A stretch of DNA of 64,000 nt, from assembly GCA_030737835.1 (NCBI GenBank), contig JAUJYN010000045.1, positions 582,905 to 646,904 on the forward strand. The letters run 5' to 3'. Source of the DNA: Acorus gramineus. Taxonomy: Eukaryota > Streptophyta > Magnoliopsida > Acorales > Acoraceae. The notes under the pieces were generated by a model. That model was not told the DNA's origin. It did no database searches and saw only the letters and a program-made list of their open reading frames with translations. Positions 63,647 to 64,000 of the stretch are shown here, in pieces. The translations under genes were made by a program, and so were the position numbers. Numbering within the stretch: position 1 is the stretch's first letter; each line of letters opens with the position of its first letter.

Positions 63647-64000
63647 TGTAATGTTAAAAAATATTGATATAAATATTATAAGAAAGAAGAAGAGAGTTTT
63701 AGAAAGATCAATCAAATGATTGAGCAAAGAACACAAATACTTCCGCTTGAACTTCGTAGAGCACCTTCAGAGAGTTTGAGAGTATAAGAGATAAGTGATT
63801 GAAACTTAAAAGGTTATGGGGATAATTATAGTATTTTTGTTTATTTTAAAATTCGAATTGCAATTGAATTTTTATCATAATATTCTTTATCAGCCATAAT
63901 GGGATTCTCGATGTGGTGGAGTTTCTAATATTTTTAATTTTGATTGAAATTTATTAGGAACCCCACACATACACGTAGAAAACCACACCACATTATGAAT
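63647..64000. other. Right edge, likely 5' flank inside the hAT element
   Basis: AT-rich sequence upstream of the transposase start. I found no reverse of the GGAGTGGCCA end, so the element may extend past the window. Confidence 0.4.

Overview
This is nuclear DNA of a flowering plant, almost certainly a eudicot: AT-rich, with genes split by many introns, long repeat-filled intergenic stretches, and proteins that read as clear orthologues of Arabidopsis families. The species cannot be named from the sequence alone.

Four host protein-coding loci can be supported. (1) Positions 1-6304, minus strand: the N-terminal part of a large NO VEIN/sacsin-like protein with an HSP90-type ATPase domain. It runs off the left edge, has an apparent GC-AG intron and carries one frame disruption. 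(2) 31823-39040, plus strand: the complete mitochondrial pyruvate dehydrogenase E1 beta subunit in 14 coding exons, one of which lacks a normal AG acceptor. (3) 42388-49811, plus strand: a complete 10-exon BAR-domain protein with a Ser/Pro-rich tail (At2g33490-like). (4) 56542-59817, minus strand: a complete 5-exon UBC27-type ubiquitin-conjugating enzyme with a C-terminal UBA domain. A dead fragment of the first gene family lies on the plus strand at 53025-53946, and a possible frameshifted small membrane protein follows it at 54248-54375.

The region 3-31 kb and the far right end are a transposon landscape. I delimited several Mutator-like (MULE/MITE) elements by inverted ends plus 9-10 bp target duplications: 3281-3717, 6718-7244, 12695-13922, 16601-17991, 23708-24691 (foldback type), 26720-29511 (with a remnant of a ULP1/C48 protease) and 29542-31223. 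There is a short broken Ty1/copia element with 135-bp LTRs and a 5-bp target duplication (8725-11363), a copia 3' end (13979-14441), a solo LTR (19731-20513), a 5'-truncated LINE (21164-21400), a 490-bp tandem array (23025-26446) interrupted by the foldback element, and a decayed hAT transposase (61628-63646).

The most informative structures are a nested insertion whose unoccupied paralogous site survives 1.7 kb away (16.5-18.5 kb), the shared ends and shared internal motif of the 2.8-kb ULP1-bearing element and a 437-bp MITE, the AG-to-AT acceptor in the PDH E1 beta gene, and a frame-preserving UBC27 intron whose only stop codon is its own acceptor TAG. All host genes are split-exon models built by eye from frame, splice sites and remembered family sequences; no alignment was run.
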